Positions 1-12,317 of a stretch of 64,000 nucleotides of DNA are shown one piece after another. The notes under the pieces were generated by a model, which did not search any database, was not told the origin of the DNA, and saw nothing but the letters and a program-made list of their open reading frames with translations. Each line of letters opens with the position of its first letter. The stretch's first letter is position 1. Source of the stretch: Symsagittifera roscoffensis (lineage: Eukaryota; Xenacoelomorpha; Acoela; Convolutidae); contig NC_087069.1 of the NCBI RefSeq assembly GCF_963678635.1, positions 31,290,776 through 31,354,775 of the forward strand. Direction: 5' to 3'. The position numbers and the translations under genes are program-made.

Positions 1-106
1 TTCATTGAACTAGACCAATGACCACCTCGATGTTCAAGTATACGTACAGATCCGAGTAACCAGGCATCCCCTCCACGCACAATCTCCACGCCATTCCCAG
101 ACAAGG

Positions 107-298
107 TCAAACACAAAGAAGTTCTCTACATGAAACGAAAAAACCTGTCATAGCAAACCATTCTGAAATCAGATTTGAGTTTGTTGCGAAAACCCAGTCG
201 TTGTCATGAGAAGACACAACGACTGAATCTGGAACTTCTCTAACAAGAGAACCCAGACGAAATATGATGTTCGCCAAATACCAACGTCCATCATCCAT
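107..298 (-). CDS. Possible short exon or ORF, unrecognised
   Basis: A 63-residue open frame begins MDDGRWYLAN and has a balanced amino-acid composition unlike the low-complexity ORFs around it. On the minus strand an AG lies just before the ATG, and a possible donor (ACAG followed by GT) lies near the residues AMTG, so it could be an internal exon. I recognise no family. With no supporting neighbour exon it may be chance. Confidence 0.2.
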   Translation of the reverse strand: MDDGRWYLANIIFRLGSLVREVPDSVVVSSHDNDWVFATNSNLISEWFAMTGFFVSCRELLCV

Positions 299-2661
299 CT
301 TTTGAATTGCAGAAAGACTATTCTAAAAAACTCTGTAAAACCCGGATGGGTGGAACCTGATCTAAACTACATTTTATGATTGGATAAATTAGATATTTTA
401 CCACTGTTAAGTATTTAATATTAACCAATCATGATCCATCTAACTAACAACCCACTTATTTGTAAGTGCTGGAATTACTTGTAATTTCAGCACCAGAGAG
501 ATTTGAATTTAACTTAGAAATTAGTTGACTCTCCAAGAAGACTTCAGCAGCCGCATTAAACCAGTATACCCTAGATCTATTGAGCCTAGCAGAGACTAGT
601 TAAACACCCTGAGACTAGATAGTATAAGAGTAAGATTAGGATCGGTATTAGACTAAGAAGTTGCACGAATCTATCCGGCCGAAAATAAGATAGCGTGACG
701 AGCAGACGGTGTACCCTATCCGAAATTACTCTACGAGATAACCACCTCGGTTATAACTCACATGTTCATTGAACAGTGGACTGGACATATTCTCCCAGGA
801 TGCAGCAGCTAAGTTTAGATCTCCAATCAAGAGAATGCACAAACCATTTGCCACATTTTCAACGACTTCAATCATTTCAGCGACTTCCATAAACAATTCG
901 ACTCATTGGGTGGATTCAGGGGCGGATCTAGGATTTTCTCGAGGGGGGGGGCGGATTTTCAAAAAATTTTCGAAAATTTTGTCGACCTTTTTTTTAGGTC
1001 GACCGAATTGATTTTTTGAGCTCTCCCTAAGCACGATTTAGTCCCTGTTTTGGCCAAATTTTTTGCGCCGCAGGCAAAAATTTGAAAAACAGCCCAAAAA
1101 AGGCGTTTTTAGGCACTTTTTGGAAAATGTTGAACAAAAAATCGCGTTTTTTCGGCGCCCGCTCCCCACTCAAAATTAGTATATATTGGCGCCGGTTGGT
1201 CGGCCAAAACTGGATTTCTTAAAAAGTATCAAAGGGGGACCCTTTAGGTAGGCAGAGGGTCGAATCCCTGAGTTAAAAAGACTACGAGCAGTGAAGCAGA
1301 AAACAATGAGTTCGGTCGAGTCTAGTCAGTTTGTGCTCATGTTTCGGTCATCACTTGAAAGATCTGTAATTTCATTGCTGTACGAGAAAAATTTCAGGTT
1401 TTTGAAGCGGATGCGACCAGGTTGGATATCTCTGTTGAGCAGTTCACATCTTATTCTTTTCGAAACTTGTTGTTCCACAGAATGCTGTAGTTTTGAGGTG
1501 AAAGACCAGCAGAGAGATACACTCTACATTTCTCAGAAGGTTTCAGGGTAACCGCCTTGGCTTCCTTGATTTCTTGGATTCCTTAACGCTGTTAACAGTG
1601 AGAAGTACACTTCTTCGACCTTTGAAATTTCTTGGTTGACCTTGGTACCGCTGTTGGCTCCATGTATATCTTTTGGTGGGCTGCCAACCCTTAGCTGACA
1701 GATTGTGTCTCGGACTGACTTCTGAATAAGAAGTTTAGTAAGTTCATTTTGTTTCTTGATCTGTTTCACGTCATGGTTAGCACTGCTAACTCATGCAAGG
1801 TTTCATCACCTTTTTTGATTAAATTGGGGTTACTTCTTTTGGGCTCGTGGTTGGGTGTCGCCACAGTTTTTCAAGGTTGTCAATAGATTCACGAAGTGAA
1901 TCATAAACTTGTTGAGATTTGTCAGCATTACCTTTCTGCTTGTACGAGCTGAGATAGGTTTTCACGAAGCAGACCCTCCCTCGTAATCAAGAGCTACCTA
2001 GTTATAATCAGGTTTGTCGATACATCTAACAAGAAACCATTTAATTAATTTATCACAAGAATTAGACTACAAGTGAAAAATGTAAACAGCAGAAAACTTC
2101 GTGTTTTTCCAGGAGTACTTGTTTTGGAAGCTAAAAAATAGCGCTTTTTTAGCAATAAAAAGGTTTTAAAACAAAACAATTATTCTGCAAAAAATAGAAT
2201 ATTTTTTGAACAAGTTTGATTTTTTTCATAGTTTCGGGGTTTGTCATTTTTACGCGAAAACAACTGATCTCGATTATGCCTAAATTACCGACTCTTCACA
2301 CGATCTGTTCGTATCAAATGTTCGTATTCTCATCGCCACACGCGCAAAAAGGGCTTCAAATTGAATGAATGGACCATTTTTTTATGAATGGTCACTATCC
2401 TTGTTGTTTTTCTTTTTGCTTGATAGTACTGGTTGTTTTTACTGTAGCTACACCTCTGTTTTGAGCTTCGGATTGAATTGCAAAGATCGATTACCACTGA
2501 TGTTTGATAGATAGACATTCTAGCCATTGTGATATCGCATCTGCTAAGCGGTGGACCAGTCGTAGAAGAGGAAACACCGTTTCCAGTGATAAGGTTTTCG
2601 TGCTTATGTCAGCGCCTCTTCTAAAGGTAGCACGCTTACGAAGGAGGTTTGAATTTGGAAA

Positions 2662-2964
2662 TCACACCAGCTGTTGAGACCATTTATGCGCTTCAGTATA
2701 TTTCTTATTAATTTCGCTGGCCTCGCTGTGCGTTGCAATTTTGACCAGCGTAATGGGATTGATGATCTCAGGTAGTTCGACTGGACTTTCATTTTGTTGA
2801 ATCACATTTTCTGGGGCATCGGTGTGAACATATTGTTGGTGTCTTTGCAAGCTGACTTCATATTGTTGGTCTCTTTCAGTCTTTGCAAGCTGACTTCTCA
2901 TTTTGTCGCCTCGTCTAGGTTTCATTGATCTAAGTGTGGTCCTCGTTTTCTTCTTTTTGTCCAT
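2662..2964 (-). CDS. Possible ORF or gene fragment, charged and Gln-rich
   Basis: A 100-codon frame starts MDKKKKTRTTLR and is rich in Lys, Arg, Gln and Glu. It contains an imperfect internal duplication (two copies of a segment reading TTTGCAAGCTGACTTC on the plus strand, near 2849 and 2880). No domain is recognised. It could be a retroelement remnant or an exon, and chance is quite possible. Confidence 0.15.
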   Translation of the reverse strand: MDKKKKTRTTLRSMKPRRGDKMRSQLAKTERDQQYEVSLQRHQQYVHTDAPENVIQQNESPVELPEIINPITLVKIATHSEASEINKKYTEAHKWSQQLV

Positions 2965-3850
2965 AGAATCCGCCTATGTCCATGGGCGAAGTTACCAGCA
3001 GGTTACTACTAGTTAGTTCAAAGTTGCATAATATATCCTGCAAGAAAACTACTGTACCTCTTTTCGAGCAAAAAGACACACCCTAATACAACATTCCGTC
3101 CCATCTCTCAGACGGAACATTAGCTCAACACAGAGGCGAAGCTGCGGGTCCAGCTTTGTGGGTACGGAAAAGGAACAGTTGCCTACATCAAGAACTGGAA
3201 CCACATGGCTCCAACCGTCTTTGAGCAAAAATGTATAGCCTGGAATTTAACACACTCAGTGAACCTCACCATGGGGGTTCTTGGTAGTTCCTCGGTCGTA
3301 GCTTTAAGCTTGTGCTCCACGATATACTAGGCAGTAGGCGGGTAACAGAAAAAGTGTTGAGAACGACACTCTACTTAGTTGAGCAGGTCTTGATTGCAAG
3401 ACCAATCACTCCGTTAACTACCGATTCGCGTGATTTAGAAGCTTTAGCCCCCAGTCACTTTTTGCTTGGGCAGTACGCCGCAAGCTTTCCTTCGCTCTTT
3501 TCTGGGGAATAATTCAATCATAAGAAAATGTACGTAGGAGCGCAGTCGTACGCTGACGTTATATGGTTACGTTGGCTACGGGAGTATGCCCCTTAACTTA
3601 ACAAGCGTGCGAGGTGGAACACCCAATCTGACGTTGTTCTCAAGACGGTTGATCTTGTATGGTCGATTGAAGACGATTGCTCGTGAAATTTTTACCCTCC
3701 GAAGACACGGATGCGCACGTTCCGTTCTCGTTAGGACAACTACCCGGCCGACCGAAGACAGCAAATTTACCCGATCGACCGTTCCAGTTCCTCATTCCAG
3801 TTCCTGTCTTTGGTGGTGGAGCGTGAACGTATAAAGGCATGAAACAAAGA

Positions 3851-3930
3851 AAGTTCATCCAAGCGGTCTAAGACAAATGCTAGAAATAAGGTCGACTGGT
3901 TTGCGTGAGTTCGAGCCCCCACCTACCCAT
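3851..3930 (+). repeat. tRNA-like (Pol III box A/box B) motif, possible SINE head
   Basis: CCAAGCGGTCTAAGAC resembles a tRNA-Leu-type box A region, and GTGAGTTCGAGCCCCC downstream resembles a T-arm/box B. The 3' sequence CACCTACCC has no matching 5' acceptor strand, so this is not a functional tRNA. A tRNA-derived SINE or tRNA pseudogene fits best. Confidence 0.25.
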
Positions 3931-5194
3931 GTTATAACATACTGACATAGGGTGTGATACCCCAATTTTTACCGTTTTTTCTCAGTAACTCGGTTCAGGC
4001 TTGATTATGATTAAGTCTGACCTCCAAAAACAGCTCAATTTGTCTCAAGGAGAAATACCAGTGTTTTGAGAGCTTGCTTTACATTTTAAATTGTAAATTG
4101 TTGATGCTATGAACGACTTAGAAATTATCCTTCAAGCGGAGTTACTTGCCGAGAAATATTTCTTGTTCATTCAACTGTTTGAGTTGGATTTTTTTAGGTT
4201 TTTCAGAGTTTGAAATTGGAGCGAGCATATGAATATTTTTTTTTGCGAGTTAGTATGGAAATAAAGAAAGAAGAGTCATACTATTAAGCTATGCTTACGC
4301 TCGCTAGCTCACTAATGTAAAAAATTTTTTAAAAAAAACTATTTTTAAGCGTTGCGTTGTGGGTTCAATAAAACAATATTTTTCGGTGATAACGGCTGAA
4401 AAGGTTAAAAGTGCAGTAGAATTATACACAGAGGCGGAGCGGATCTTCGCCCCACTTGCGATACATCATAAATATAAAAAAGGCAAAAAAATGAATATTT
4501 TTCAAAAAAACTAGGTCATATAAACTTTCATATGTCTCGATAGAAATTCATTCCCGACAAATGCTTTAGACACTTGAAATTTCAATCAGGAACAACGGAA
4601 CAAAATTTACGAAACGAAACAAAGCCGATAATCTTTAAGTTTACACAAGTTGAGCCGGAAAAACTATGATTTTAGAAAAAAAAAGTTTAAGTCCCACCTT
4701 AAACAACAATGTACAACACTTGCAATTGCAACTACAATGAAAGTTGCTTCCAGCACAAGAAAAATCAGTGATGTGGCAACTAAGCCAACAACTTTTAAGC
4801 TGAAACCAAATAAACAAAAAAAAAAGATTTTTTGACTTTTTTCAAATTTTCAACTACCCCTTGAAACTAGAATGAACAGCACTTGAACTTGTAACTACAA
4901 TAAAAGTTGCTCACAGCAAAAAATCAGTGATGTGGCAACTAAGCCGACAATCTTCGAACAGACACCAACAAAACCGGGAAAAAATTATGGTTTTTTTAAT
5001 CTTTCAAGCACCCCCCCCCCCCCCTTAAAATTAGAATGAACAACATTTGCATTTGAAATTAAAATGAAAATTTTCTACATCACACGCAAAATCCTATGTC
5101 AATTCGGCCGAAAAAACTTGAGCGGACAAAATAAAAACCAACAATTCAAGTTTCTCTGAATTTTTCCCAATTTTCTTCATACTGAAAAAAAACA

Positions 5195-5265
5195 AGGTTC
5201 GGCCACGACTCGAACCCTAGATTTTAGGGTACAAAGGCAACTGATTTACCTCTAGGCCAAGGGGG
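5195..5265 (-). repeat. tRNA-like (Pol III box A/box B) motif, possible SINE head
   Basis: On the minus strand TGGCCTAGAGGTAAATCAG resembles a box A/D-arm, and GGGTTCGAGTC is a near-consensus box B about 40 bases later. The T-stem pairs at four of five positions. No acceptor stem can be formed, so I call it a tRNA-derived repeat rather than a tRNA gene. Confidence 0.3.
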
Positions 5266-5741
5266 AAGCAGCCTGGAAGATATTACGAGAAGGGAAAAGA
5301 AGTCAGCAAGTGATTCAACTGACTTTGTTAAATTAGTTGTTAGCTGGAAAAAAAGTCTATACTCCAGTTTGATAACGTTTGATTATCGTAAGCGTAAGAA
5401 GCCATTATTTGTCTCACCGATTAAACAATACAAAAATATGTTAATTATACTGTACAAAGGCAAAGTTAAGACCAATTTTTCTCGAGACGGAGAAAACCAT
5501 TTCGTCGGTTTCTTTTAGAATCCAGATCTCGACCAATAGGGCTTTAATATGATACTGTACTTGACCACCTCCGAGTTTTTCCGGGATAGTCAAATTTGAG
5601 GAAAAACACTGGCTAATTCGTATCTCCTTTTCATCACTTTCAGTGAAGCGGTCAGAACAAAAAAGCTCCAAAATCGTTCTAGCAATAAATTAAATCTTCT
5701 TCAATAATTCTTTTTCTTAAGAAAATAGTAAACACTCTTAC

Positions 5742-6047
5742 TTGTACACTGATAGACGATCTTGTCCTCGCTTTTTGTATCCTTTGAAGGGTCACCTTCA
5801 ACCACACAGAAAGAAGCAATTGTTATCTCGTGTTTGCATCCTGGAACCAAACTATCCACAGCTATAGCTGCCGAGCCGTCAGTAATATTCGAGTTTCCCC
5901 ATACTTCGGCATCAGGGGTAGCTGTTTGGTTACACCTGATGCTAATCGAGTACTTGGAGGCAAATCCACTCGCAACAGAGATGCCAGCAATTGAGAAGGC
6001 GGCAGTCTCTATTGCAGATATCGCACCCAAGTTCGGCGGAACTGGTT
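5742..6047 (-). CDS. Exon 5: FN3-like module
   Basis: 306 bases, phase 1 to phase 1. Its acceptor context (TTTCAG|AACC) is the same as exon 4, and both modules open with P-x-P after the splice, so the two exons look like duplicates. Cysteines occur at SIRCNQT, VPGCKHE, ASFCVVE and terminal YQCT. The donor A|GTAAGA shows the gene continues. Confidence 0.6.
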
Positions 6048-9000
6048 CTGAAACATTCCAAAGTGGTCGAATTAAATTTGGGCCAGCCCTGTGTTGAATC
6101 CGGAGCTCTTTAGCGCCTATTCTAATCCTCAATCTACCGAACAAATTCTTCCTGAATGCATAAATTGAGCTTGCACAAGGAGGAGAGGCAAAATGCGTAT
6201 AATTACCATGCACAGAAATAAAGACTAGTAATTCATCATATGCAAATGTAATTGGCAACTCTGATATGCAATTACTAACTTGTGCATGTGCTGAAGGTTA
6301 CAAGCTCACTATCAACTGCATCGTGACCAGACACTTCACACACCATCCGCACAGCCATCGTGTACTCACACCCCGCAACACTCAAGGGAGACACAGTACA
6401 GGTGGGAGATGCAGAACAGTCTTGTTCGGATTCTGCTGTTGTCCCACAAGTGGGCTTTATCTTCATCACTGAATCTGCATTGACAGGGGCACCCAACAAT
6501 GTCACCGTCAAACTGACCGAATCCAATGACGGAGTTGTATCCGCAGTTAGAGCCACAGTCTGAACTGGCTTGGGTTCTGAAACAGTTGAACCCACTACTG
6601 ATTTTTTAGCATTGTTTAGCTTATTCTTGTGGAACTGATTACATATAGTGTCTTTATTCCGCAGTCTTGCAAGACTGAAATGCAACACTTCATATTTTAC
6701 TCGATTTACATTCAATTTTACTATTTACATTCCCTTGATATTATTTTAGTTGACATAAGTTGAGAAGTGATGTGAGACAGTAACTACTGTCGTGTCATGG
6801 TCATCACGCAACTCTGGTGATCACAAACATAGCTAGATGTGGAAGTTAAGTTACGCTGTAATGCACGCAAAAAAGTCGTGGAATAAATTTATAGTTCATT
6901 CACGATTCCTATCACAGAAATTTTAAATGAAACAAAATACTGACTCGAACAGAATTCGACACTGTCCGCAGCCCACGAATGATTTGTCGGAAGATTATCT
7001 CCCGTATAAGTAACAGTAACTCCATTGATCTCTGCTGTATACTTGGTTCCTCCTTCCAGAGTAATCACAGCAATCGAGACAGCAGATCCTGTTACAGTAC
7101 CACCTACGGTTTGAGGTGTCCCATTTTTGTCTGTGTAGACAGCAGTGGCTGCAGTGACGTCACCGGAACTGGAATCCACATTCAAATTCACACTGGATGT
7201 TGTTTCATCTTGAGGACTGACTTGCACTTCTACAATAGACACATTCAAAATAGCAGCTAATTCTCTCGATACATTAAAACAAAAAGCCCCATCTGCAATA
7301 TTTCAGCTGTAAAACAATGGCTAACAGGGTCCGATTACTGAAAAAATGGCCATGTCCACTATTTCAGCTATTCCCAAGATATTTGGTCTTCATAATTCAA
7401 CTCGTAAACACACTCGTTATTGATGCTTATTTAAAATTGATGCTTATTTGAGTGGAGGGAAAAATAGCAAAAAAAAAACAGCCAAATTCCATTATTTTCA
7501 GTGACAGAAATGGCTGATGATGATATTGTTATTGAAAGGCATTGCGATTTTAAAGACATTTCGATTTTTATCTGATTTGTTTTCCTGCCAATTTCCATTC
7601 TATTGTTTTATAGGTCATCAGACGAGCTTAAACGCTGCACAAAGCAGCTTAAATGCTTTGTGGCTGATGGTTGTGGTTGATTGTATATTTTTAACTTGCG
7701 AGAAACGACGTTTTCCTTAAAATTGTGGAGTCCTCAACTTACTAGTGCATGCTTGTTTAGTTGTTGTTGTCAAGTAAGAGATGGAATAGCATGTCCCATG
7801 TAGCAGTCCACTGAATGTGAATTGGTTATCGGTTGTGGTTGATTCAGAAATGTCCGCAGCTGGGATCGAAGTAGGGCTAATTGTGATATCACCCACAACT
7901 GGATCTCCACTGTCGACCGTTATTGTAAGAGTCAGAGTCGAGTCTGTTGACTCATTCAGAGCTTAAAAACAAAAAAGCTTAAGAGACAAGTGTCCTTTCT
8001 TAATTGAACAAATTTGGGATCTTTTTCTGTAAAAACAAATGCAATCGGCTAGAAATAGATGAAGATTTTCAAAATCACAATATGCTTAGCTTAACCATTG
8101 AATTAGTTCTATGTAGGAGTGGTTATTCTTTACTATGTACCACAATGGGGGAGGGAGTTGATGCTCATTAACAGTCTGCAAAAGCATTGAGAAACAATAA
8201 CCGAGCGGCAACTAAGGCAACAAAATTTGAGTCGACCCATATTGGGCCGAAAACAAAACTGTTACCATATAAAAAAAATATTGAGCTATAAAGTTTTAAG
8301 TTTTTTAACCCGCACCGATAAAAGTAATAAAAATTCTCGCTTTTACGCTAAAGCATATGTTGCAGAGTGCAGGGCTGGGGCCATTGAAAAAAGAAAAAAT
8401 CTAAATTAGCCACCACAGCTAGAAATAGAAATATAGTAGTTTTTTTGTGGGGCGAGTGGGGATGACTTCAATTTTATAAGAGTAGCATGAGAAGTAGTTT
8501 CCTCATGACACTAAATACTCTTGAATACCTTTTGCCTTAAGCCAAACTTTGAACACTTTCTTCACTCGCCTCCTCAAAATAGTTTACATTGACGCTATCA
8601 GGATTAACAAAAAAAAATATTTTTTTTTTAAAAAAGAAACGAAGTTTTGAACAAAAAACTTTTAAATCATTGTTTTGTTTCTAAATCAGGTTTTTTCTAG
8701 AACTTTTGAACAACACTCTTGCGTATCGCAATCGCAAAAAGAACAATGGAAAAAACACGTGAAAAAAACAAGTGTGTTTTCTGCCAACACTGAGCACTAT
8801 CAGGCAAAGGGAGGCGTTTAGACTATATTGTTAAAAAAATCCTGAGCCGGATCTTTTGAGTGGCGTGGAAGTAAATTTCGCAAAAAGCACTCCTGGTTCA
8901 GAGTCGGTTTTTTCTTAAAATGTTCTTGAAAATCTCCAAAACTATTCTTTGACGTCCATCTCTGCCTAAGATTTTTGTTCCGACCAATTCACCAAGTGAA

Positions 9001-9949
9001 AGGAAAGAACTATGACGTAGGATGTTTTGAATTCGGCCGTTTTTTTCCACCTCGAAAAAGCACGTGAGGCCAAATTGGTTATCATTTTGTGATTGTTGTA
9101 GTAGCCATATAGTCACCATTAAGGGGTGCTGTGTTTTTCTGCGTCTGTGCTGTTCATACTCCTGCGTATAGATATTGATTAGTTAGGCTCGTATGGAGAT
9201 ATCACTTTGAAGCCCTAATGGTCGTCATGATTCAGATTTTAAGAAAATAAAATGAAAGAAAATCTGGTCTGAATATTTTCAGTTTTCACACTGAATTATA
9301 CAGGATGAGCAGAAGCTTGAACATATTTTTATTTTTTGAACTAACTTTTTGTTTTTTTTTCCTTGTAAGGGCGATTGAATTAGGTGAAATAAGCTGCTTG
9401 AATGAGTGAAAATGAGAGTTTAAATATTGTCAAAACTTTAATAGAATTAAAATTGGATGCCAATTTCTGTTCATTTTTTAAAGCTTAGTGTTTCAGTCTG
9501 AAAGCTTTTGATCACCCTAAATAAATCGCTCTTTCTACGGAAAAAATAACAGGAAATCCTTTATTTTTTTAAGAATTATGTGCATTTGTGCAAAATTAAG
9601 AAGGCCGAATTCAACATGAAATTATCAAACTAAAAAAACATCTGACAAACTATTTTGACGACGTTCATTTTGTTGGAACTTCAATTTTTAGAAGAATGTT
9701 GCATTGCAAAACTTCGACCTTAAAATTGGCCATTAAAAGATAGCCGGTGAAAGATGATATTTTTGAATTGAAATGCCTGAGGTCGCTGCTCTTTGCTTCA
9801 GATCCATTCGCATTAACAGAAAACAAGACACTAACTGGGTTAGTTGAACTGAAATGAATCAAGAACTTACTGATCGCAGGGTTTGTAGTCGACGCATGCT
9901 TGGAAATCAAGAAGGAAGATATAATTAAGGAAGTAATCAGCAACTTCAT
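5742..9949 (-). CDS. Secreted multi-exon protein with repeated FN3-like modules (3' end not found)
   Basis: Five exons (9949-9871, 7961-7743, 7229-6945, 6576-6280, 6047-5742) join through GT-AG introns, and every junction is phase 1. Exon 1 encodes a signal peptide. Exons 2-5 each encode one module of 72-101 residues with alternating hydrophobic strands, and exons 3-5 (and 2) end close to a cysteine. One symmetrical exon per module is typical of extracellular FN3- or Ig-like repeats and favours exon shuffling. The product is probably secreted or a type I surface protein. Introns are about 1.9 kb, 513, 368 and 232 bases. The last exon ends in a good donor (GTAAGA), so the gene continues, but no further exon is identified. 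The FN3 call is by pattern only; another beta-sandwich family is possible. Confidence 0.6.
6280..6576 (-). CDS. Exon 4: cysteine-rich FN3-like module
   Basis: 297 bases, phase 1 to phase 1, with acceptor TTTCAG|AA and donor A|GTTAGT. The module has six cysteines, including KPTCGTT, QDCSASPTC, AGCEYTM and a terminal STCT. The L-x-x-G-C-x-Y segment before the last strands resembles the E-F loop 'tyrosine corner' of FN3 domains. Confidence 0.6.
6945..7229 (-). CDS. Exon 3: FN3-like module
   Basis: 285 bases, phase 1 to phase 1, with acceptor TTGTAG and donor A|GTCAGT. It encodes about 95 residues with strand-like runs (VNLNVDSSSGD, ATAVYTDKNG, YTAEINGVTVTY) and a cysteine (VEFCS) just before the donor. 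Confidence 0.6.
7743..7961 (-). CDS. Exon 2: FN3-like module
   Basis: 219 bases, phase 1 to phase 1. The acceptor is a T-rich tract ending TTTTTAAG; the donor is A|GTAAGT. The residues include LTLTITVDSG, FTFSGLLHG and a terminal KQACT, the strand pattern of a small beta-sandwich with a closing cysteine as in the later exons. Confidence 0.55.
9871..9949 (-). CDS. Exon 1: signal peptide
   Basis: The ATG at 9949 opens MKLLITSLIISSFLISKHA, a basic start followed by a hydrophobic core and an A-x-A-like cleavage region. The exon ends in phase 1 at a strong donor (A|GTAAGT), matching the phase-1 acceptor at 7961. The open frame also continues past the donor to 9665; I prefer splicing because the phase matches all the following exons. 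Confidence 0.55.
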
Positions 9950-12170
9950 TTCCAAAACAATTGTAGATATCGCGTGGTTTATCTTCAAAAACCACGAGGA
10001 AAAAAAAACAGCAAAATGCGAGCCAAAATGTAAAACTGGTAGACTATTTAGATTTAAGGAGTATTCAAGCAGCCAGAATCGTGAGCAATGTAATAATAAT
10101 GCAGGCTTGACTTAGTTTTTGTGCTGTTGCTCTATTCGAAAGTTGTTCGCAGTAACTTGGTGATTATTTGACCATTACTTACTGTGTGGTCATTTCTTTT
10201 TCAGAGCATTTGTGTACTTATGGTAGCTATAGTTCTTCGTTGAATTGAATGACTATAAAAAAGGAGAGGCGAAAACCAAAAAGAGAAACATGATCAGACG
10301 TTATTACCAATTTTTAATAGTTTTATATAGCTCGTAAAATCGGAGTGAATACAAAACAAAAACGAATTAATTGACTTTGCAACGATAACTATTAAAACGG
10401 ATATTTTCTAGAAATTGCACTGAATCACCGTTTTTAAAACATGATTCAACTGAATAGAAACGCTAGAGAATCAATTGATTGGAACGAGTAGAATGCAATA
10501 TAACTTGTATATTTTTTTTCGGGTCTAAGTGAGCAGTTTCAGCTCTATTGGCTAAACAGTGAAACCTCTGAATATCTATAGTTTAATAGGCCATAAATTC
10601 GAAAAATAATAATGGGAATGAAAGTGCAAAATCGGCTATTTAAAACAAGCACAATAAAAACAAAGAAGCATTTTCAAAAGATTTTTTATTTTTATTGCCA
10701 GGAGACAGTAGTTAAACAAACCGGTAGTGTAAGGCAGTCACTGCAAAAACGTAAAATGATTTCCAACAAATGGAAAAAACTCGCGCGCAAAAAAAAACGA
10801 ACAAATAACATATGCTTAAATAAAAACTGAAATAAACAAAAGAAAGAAAAAAACGTGTCGAATTGGAATTAACCAAGAAAAATAGAAAAGAAAATATGTT
10901 CCGGTATATAGTGAAGACCAATACTAAATGCAAAACTTCTAGAGCTATATCCAAAATTTCATGTTTAAATTTACGTTTGGAAACGTACCCTGGCTATTCG
11001 TCACGTATTCTTGTGCACCAAGTAACCAGAATTTTTTCTCGCAAGGTTTCAAACAGAGGCAAACTATTCTATAAAAACTAAGATTTCAAACTATTCTATA
11101 AAAACCTTCAAATTTTTCTATAAAAACTATTCTATAAAAACTATTCAAACTATTCTATAAAAACAAAAATCGACGAAAAAAAAATAAGCGGACAAAAAGT
11201 AGCCAGATAACTAAAATATACTAAAGAAAAAACTGACAATTTCCAAATAATTGGGCTCCTGGCTAAAATCTAACTGCAGGCCACTGCAGTCCCAAGAATG
11301 TACCCGATTTCAATACACTTGCTATACACATCCGTTTCCTTATTATTATTTTTGGAACTTTATGCTTATTGGTAATTTTTTTAGAATAACTTCAGAAAAT
11401 TTTTTTTAGCTTTTGCTGCATGCAAATCAACAAAGTGTGCGAAAAAAATTAACCAGAAGATTTGGAATTATTCTTATCTTTTGAGATCATTTTTATATAA
11501 ACCTATTTCTGGAAACATCAAGGTTTGCGAGTCCAGAACTTCAATTCGAACTCGCAACTTCAATAAACTCGGTAATAGTTTCAGAGAATACAACAGTTTT
11601 TGCATTCTATTTAGGTATTAAAAATATACGGTTTTTCTTTTAAAAACAATTCATTTTTCATTAGCTAAAAACTCAGAAGGCTCAATTTTCATTCTAGATT
11701 TGGAAGTAATAGCGTAAACCTTAAAATACTGAAGTTAGGACAACTTATATATTAAGAATGATGTTCATTATTTTTTCAGAATTGAAAAAAAAACATTACT
11801 TTAAAAAAACTCTTTTTAAAAAATCGAAAGCACACAACAATTGATTGTTCTCTCACTTCGGAATACACCACGGCACTTGAACACAAAATACATATCAGAC
11901 ACACTGAGTTTTAAAGAAAAATGAAATTATGCTAAAAAAAATAAGAATTTAATTTTTCGAAGAACGCGACGTTTTTTTATAAAAATTGCAACCAGAAATT
12001 TCAAAAAAGCAGAACTGTTCATGACATAGATGCACGAACACGCACAGGAATGTATTAATAACATCAGAAACATGGTATTTTCTGGAAATTGTCGAATAGA
12101 ACACAAAATGAATATGTTATTGAACATCTTTTGAAAAATGGGCAAACTGGATATCGTTGAATCGGAATGC
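9950..12170. other. AT-rich intergenic DNA
   Basis: About 70% A+T by eye, with many A and T runs. Open frames are short, low-complexity and overlap on both strands. The only structure I see is the short tandem repeat at 11060-11165. The upstream promoter of the secreted gene would lie near 9950-10300 but has no clear TATA motif. Confidence 0.5.
11060..11165. repeat. Short tandem repeat, CAAACTATTCTATAAAAA-like units
   Basis: The phrase ACTATTCTATAAAAAC recurs about five times with variable spacers and a truncated member (TTTTTCTATAAAAAC). Units are roughly 15-26 bases apart. It is a degenerate minisatellite. Confidence 0.7.
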
Positions 12171-12317
12171 AGTCTTGCTGTTTTAAAGTGGAGACGCACA
12201 GTGTTTCATAATTTAAGTCATTTTAATTTCAATTGCATCTGTTATATATGTAACTGAAATAAAAAGATTTTATTTATGAAACACTCTATGCGTCTCCTTT
12301 TTAAAAATACAAGACTC
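12171..12317. repeat. Imperfect palindrome (long hairpin), left copy
   Basis: GTGGAGACGCACAGTGTTTCATAA is answered about 80 bases later by TTATGAAACACTCTATGCGTCTCC, so the ~147-bp segment can fold into one hairpin. The arms extend outward to GTCTTG and CAAGAC. It is the counterpart of the copy at 16470. It could be a MITE or the remnant of an inverted-repeat transposon. Confidence 0.7.

Larger units (their letters stand above)
1..5741. other. AT-rich DNA without a recognised gene
   Basis: I see no ORF with recognisable domains here. Most open frames are short and are mirrored on the other strand. The stretch contains poly-A, poly-T and a poly-C run (near 5010), two tRNA-like motifs and a few short ORFs listed separately. 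The unidentified 3' exons of the secreted FN3-like gene on the minus strand could lie here; I looked for a phase-1 acceptor followed by a similar module and found none. Confidence 0.5.

Noticed and set aside
912-1275. GGGGCGGATCTAGGATTTT followed by a G run, and GAGGGTCGAATCCCTGA: possible transposon end and box B
   Set aside because: Suggestive of a repeat family but with no partner terminus, target duplication or box A that I could identify.
5441-5671. 76-codon minus-strand ORF as the next exon of the secreted gene
   Set aside because: It lacks a phase-1 acceptor, the P-x-P opening and the terminal cysteine seen in the other exons.
9840-9871. A 22-base 'intron' (GTAAGT to TTTCAG) just after the signal-peptide exon
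   Set aside because: Too short for an animal spliceosomal intron, and the sequence after it does not resemble the later modules. The donor is more likely joined to the acceptor at 7961.
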